A stretch of DNA of 64,000 bases from Acetobacter ghanensis. GTDB taxonomy: Bacteria; Pseudomonadota; Alphaproteobacteria; Acetobacterales; Acetobacteraceae. The position numbers and the translations under genes were made by a program. The stretch lies in NCBI RefSeq assembly GCF_001499675.1, contig NZ_LN609302.1, positions 1,711,896 to 1,775,895 of the forward strand. The letters run 5' to 3'. Of the stretch, positions 63,918-64,000 are shown piece by piece; the first letter of the stretch is position 1, and every line of letters starts with the position of its first letter. The notes beneath the pieces were generated by a model. The model did not search any database and had not been told where the DNA came from. It was given only the letters and a program-made list of their open reading frames with translations.

Positions 63918-64000
63918 TCAGTCCTGACGGTAATTAGGGGCTTCACGCGTGATGGAAACATCATGCACGTGGCTTTCTCGCAGGCCTGCCCCGGTAATGC
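63918..64000 (-). CDS. guaB: inosine-5'-monophosphate dehydrogenase, C-terminal end only
   Basis: The last 27 codons read ITGAGLRESHVHDVSITREA then PNYRQD and stop. This is the highly conserved C terminus of GuaB, the NAD-dependent enzyme converting IMP to XMP in guanine nucleotide synthesis. The rest lies beyond the right edge of the window. It is upstream of the RsmB-like gene on the same strand with 9 bp between. Confidence 0.88.
   Translation of the reverse strand, partial: ITGAGLRESHVHDVSITREAPNYRQD

Overview
ORGANISM. The window looks like the chromosome of an acetic acid bacterium (Acetobacteraceae, most likely Acetobacter or a close relative). The support is a membrane-bound PQQ glucose dehydrogenase, a polyol-type MFS permease next to a mannitol-dehydrogenase-family oxidoreductase, a heme-PAS/GGDEF/EAL protein of the kind known from cellulose-forming acetic acid bacteria, a B12 radical-SAM protein related to hopanoid methylases, and alphaproteobacterial housekeeping genes. 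This is inference from gene content; no database search was run.

LAYOUT. 1-2.6 kb: N-terminal ~870 residues of a cysteine-type formate dehydrogenase alpha subunit (minus), with an FNR/CRP-like site upstream. 2.9-7.4 kb: aspT-aspD-ansB (minus), an asparagine/aspartate pathway that should consume protons and yield proton motive force. 7.7-12.6 kb: an outer-membrane protein whose signal peptide lies out of frame, then two oxygen-sensor genes: a globin-coupled chemotaxis transducer and a heme-PAS c-di-GMP enzyme split by a 7-bp duplication. 13.4-26.6 kb: ordinary housekeeping block (tRNA-Gln, ppx, rlmE, tusA-like, xseB-ispA-dxs-tlyA, rlmN, argG, FKBP lipoprotein, trpS, TPR/glycosyltransferase). 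27-40.4 kb: sugar and redox genes (polyol MFS, katE-fumC, mannitol-dehydrogenase family, aldo/keto reductase, GAF-Fis regulator, gcd with an outer-membrane channel). 40.7-43.1 kb: tRNA with CAT anticodon, B12 radical SAM, small hypothetical.

MOBILE REGION. 43394-58327 is a ~14.9-kb integrative element (defective prophage) in a tRNA-Val(CAC) gene, bounded by a 68-bp direct repeat with one mismatch. It carries an AT-rich OLD-family nuclease beside one end, a tyrosine integrase cut by an IS66-type element (8-bp target duplication GCTGGATG) and further broken at a G7 run, an Xis-like gene, a ParB-like remnant, an IS21-type element without target duplication (probably a deletion scar), tail genes and a tightly overlapping lysis-like cassette that includes a Tat lipoprotein.

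RIGHT FLANK. 58.4-64 kb is chromosomal again: DUF1275 protein, OmpR-type regulator, L,D-transpeptidase, cation/proton antiporter, RsmB-like methyltransferase and the end of guaB.

RECURRING THEME. Four otherwise well-conserved reading frames are broken at short repeats or homopolymers (A6 near 7725, 7-bp repeat near 11210, C4 near 45285, G7 near 45725). Each is restored on paper by removing or adding one repeat unit. These are either sequencing/assembly errors or real hypermutable or phase-variable sites; raw reads would decide.
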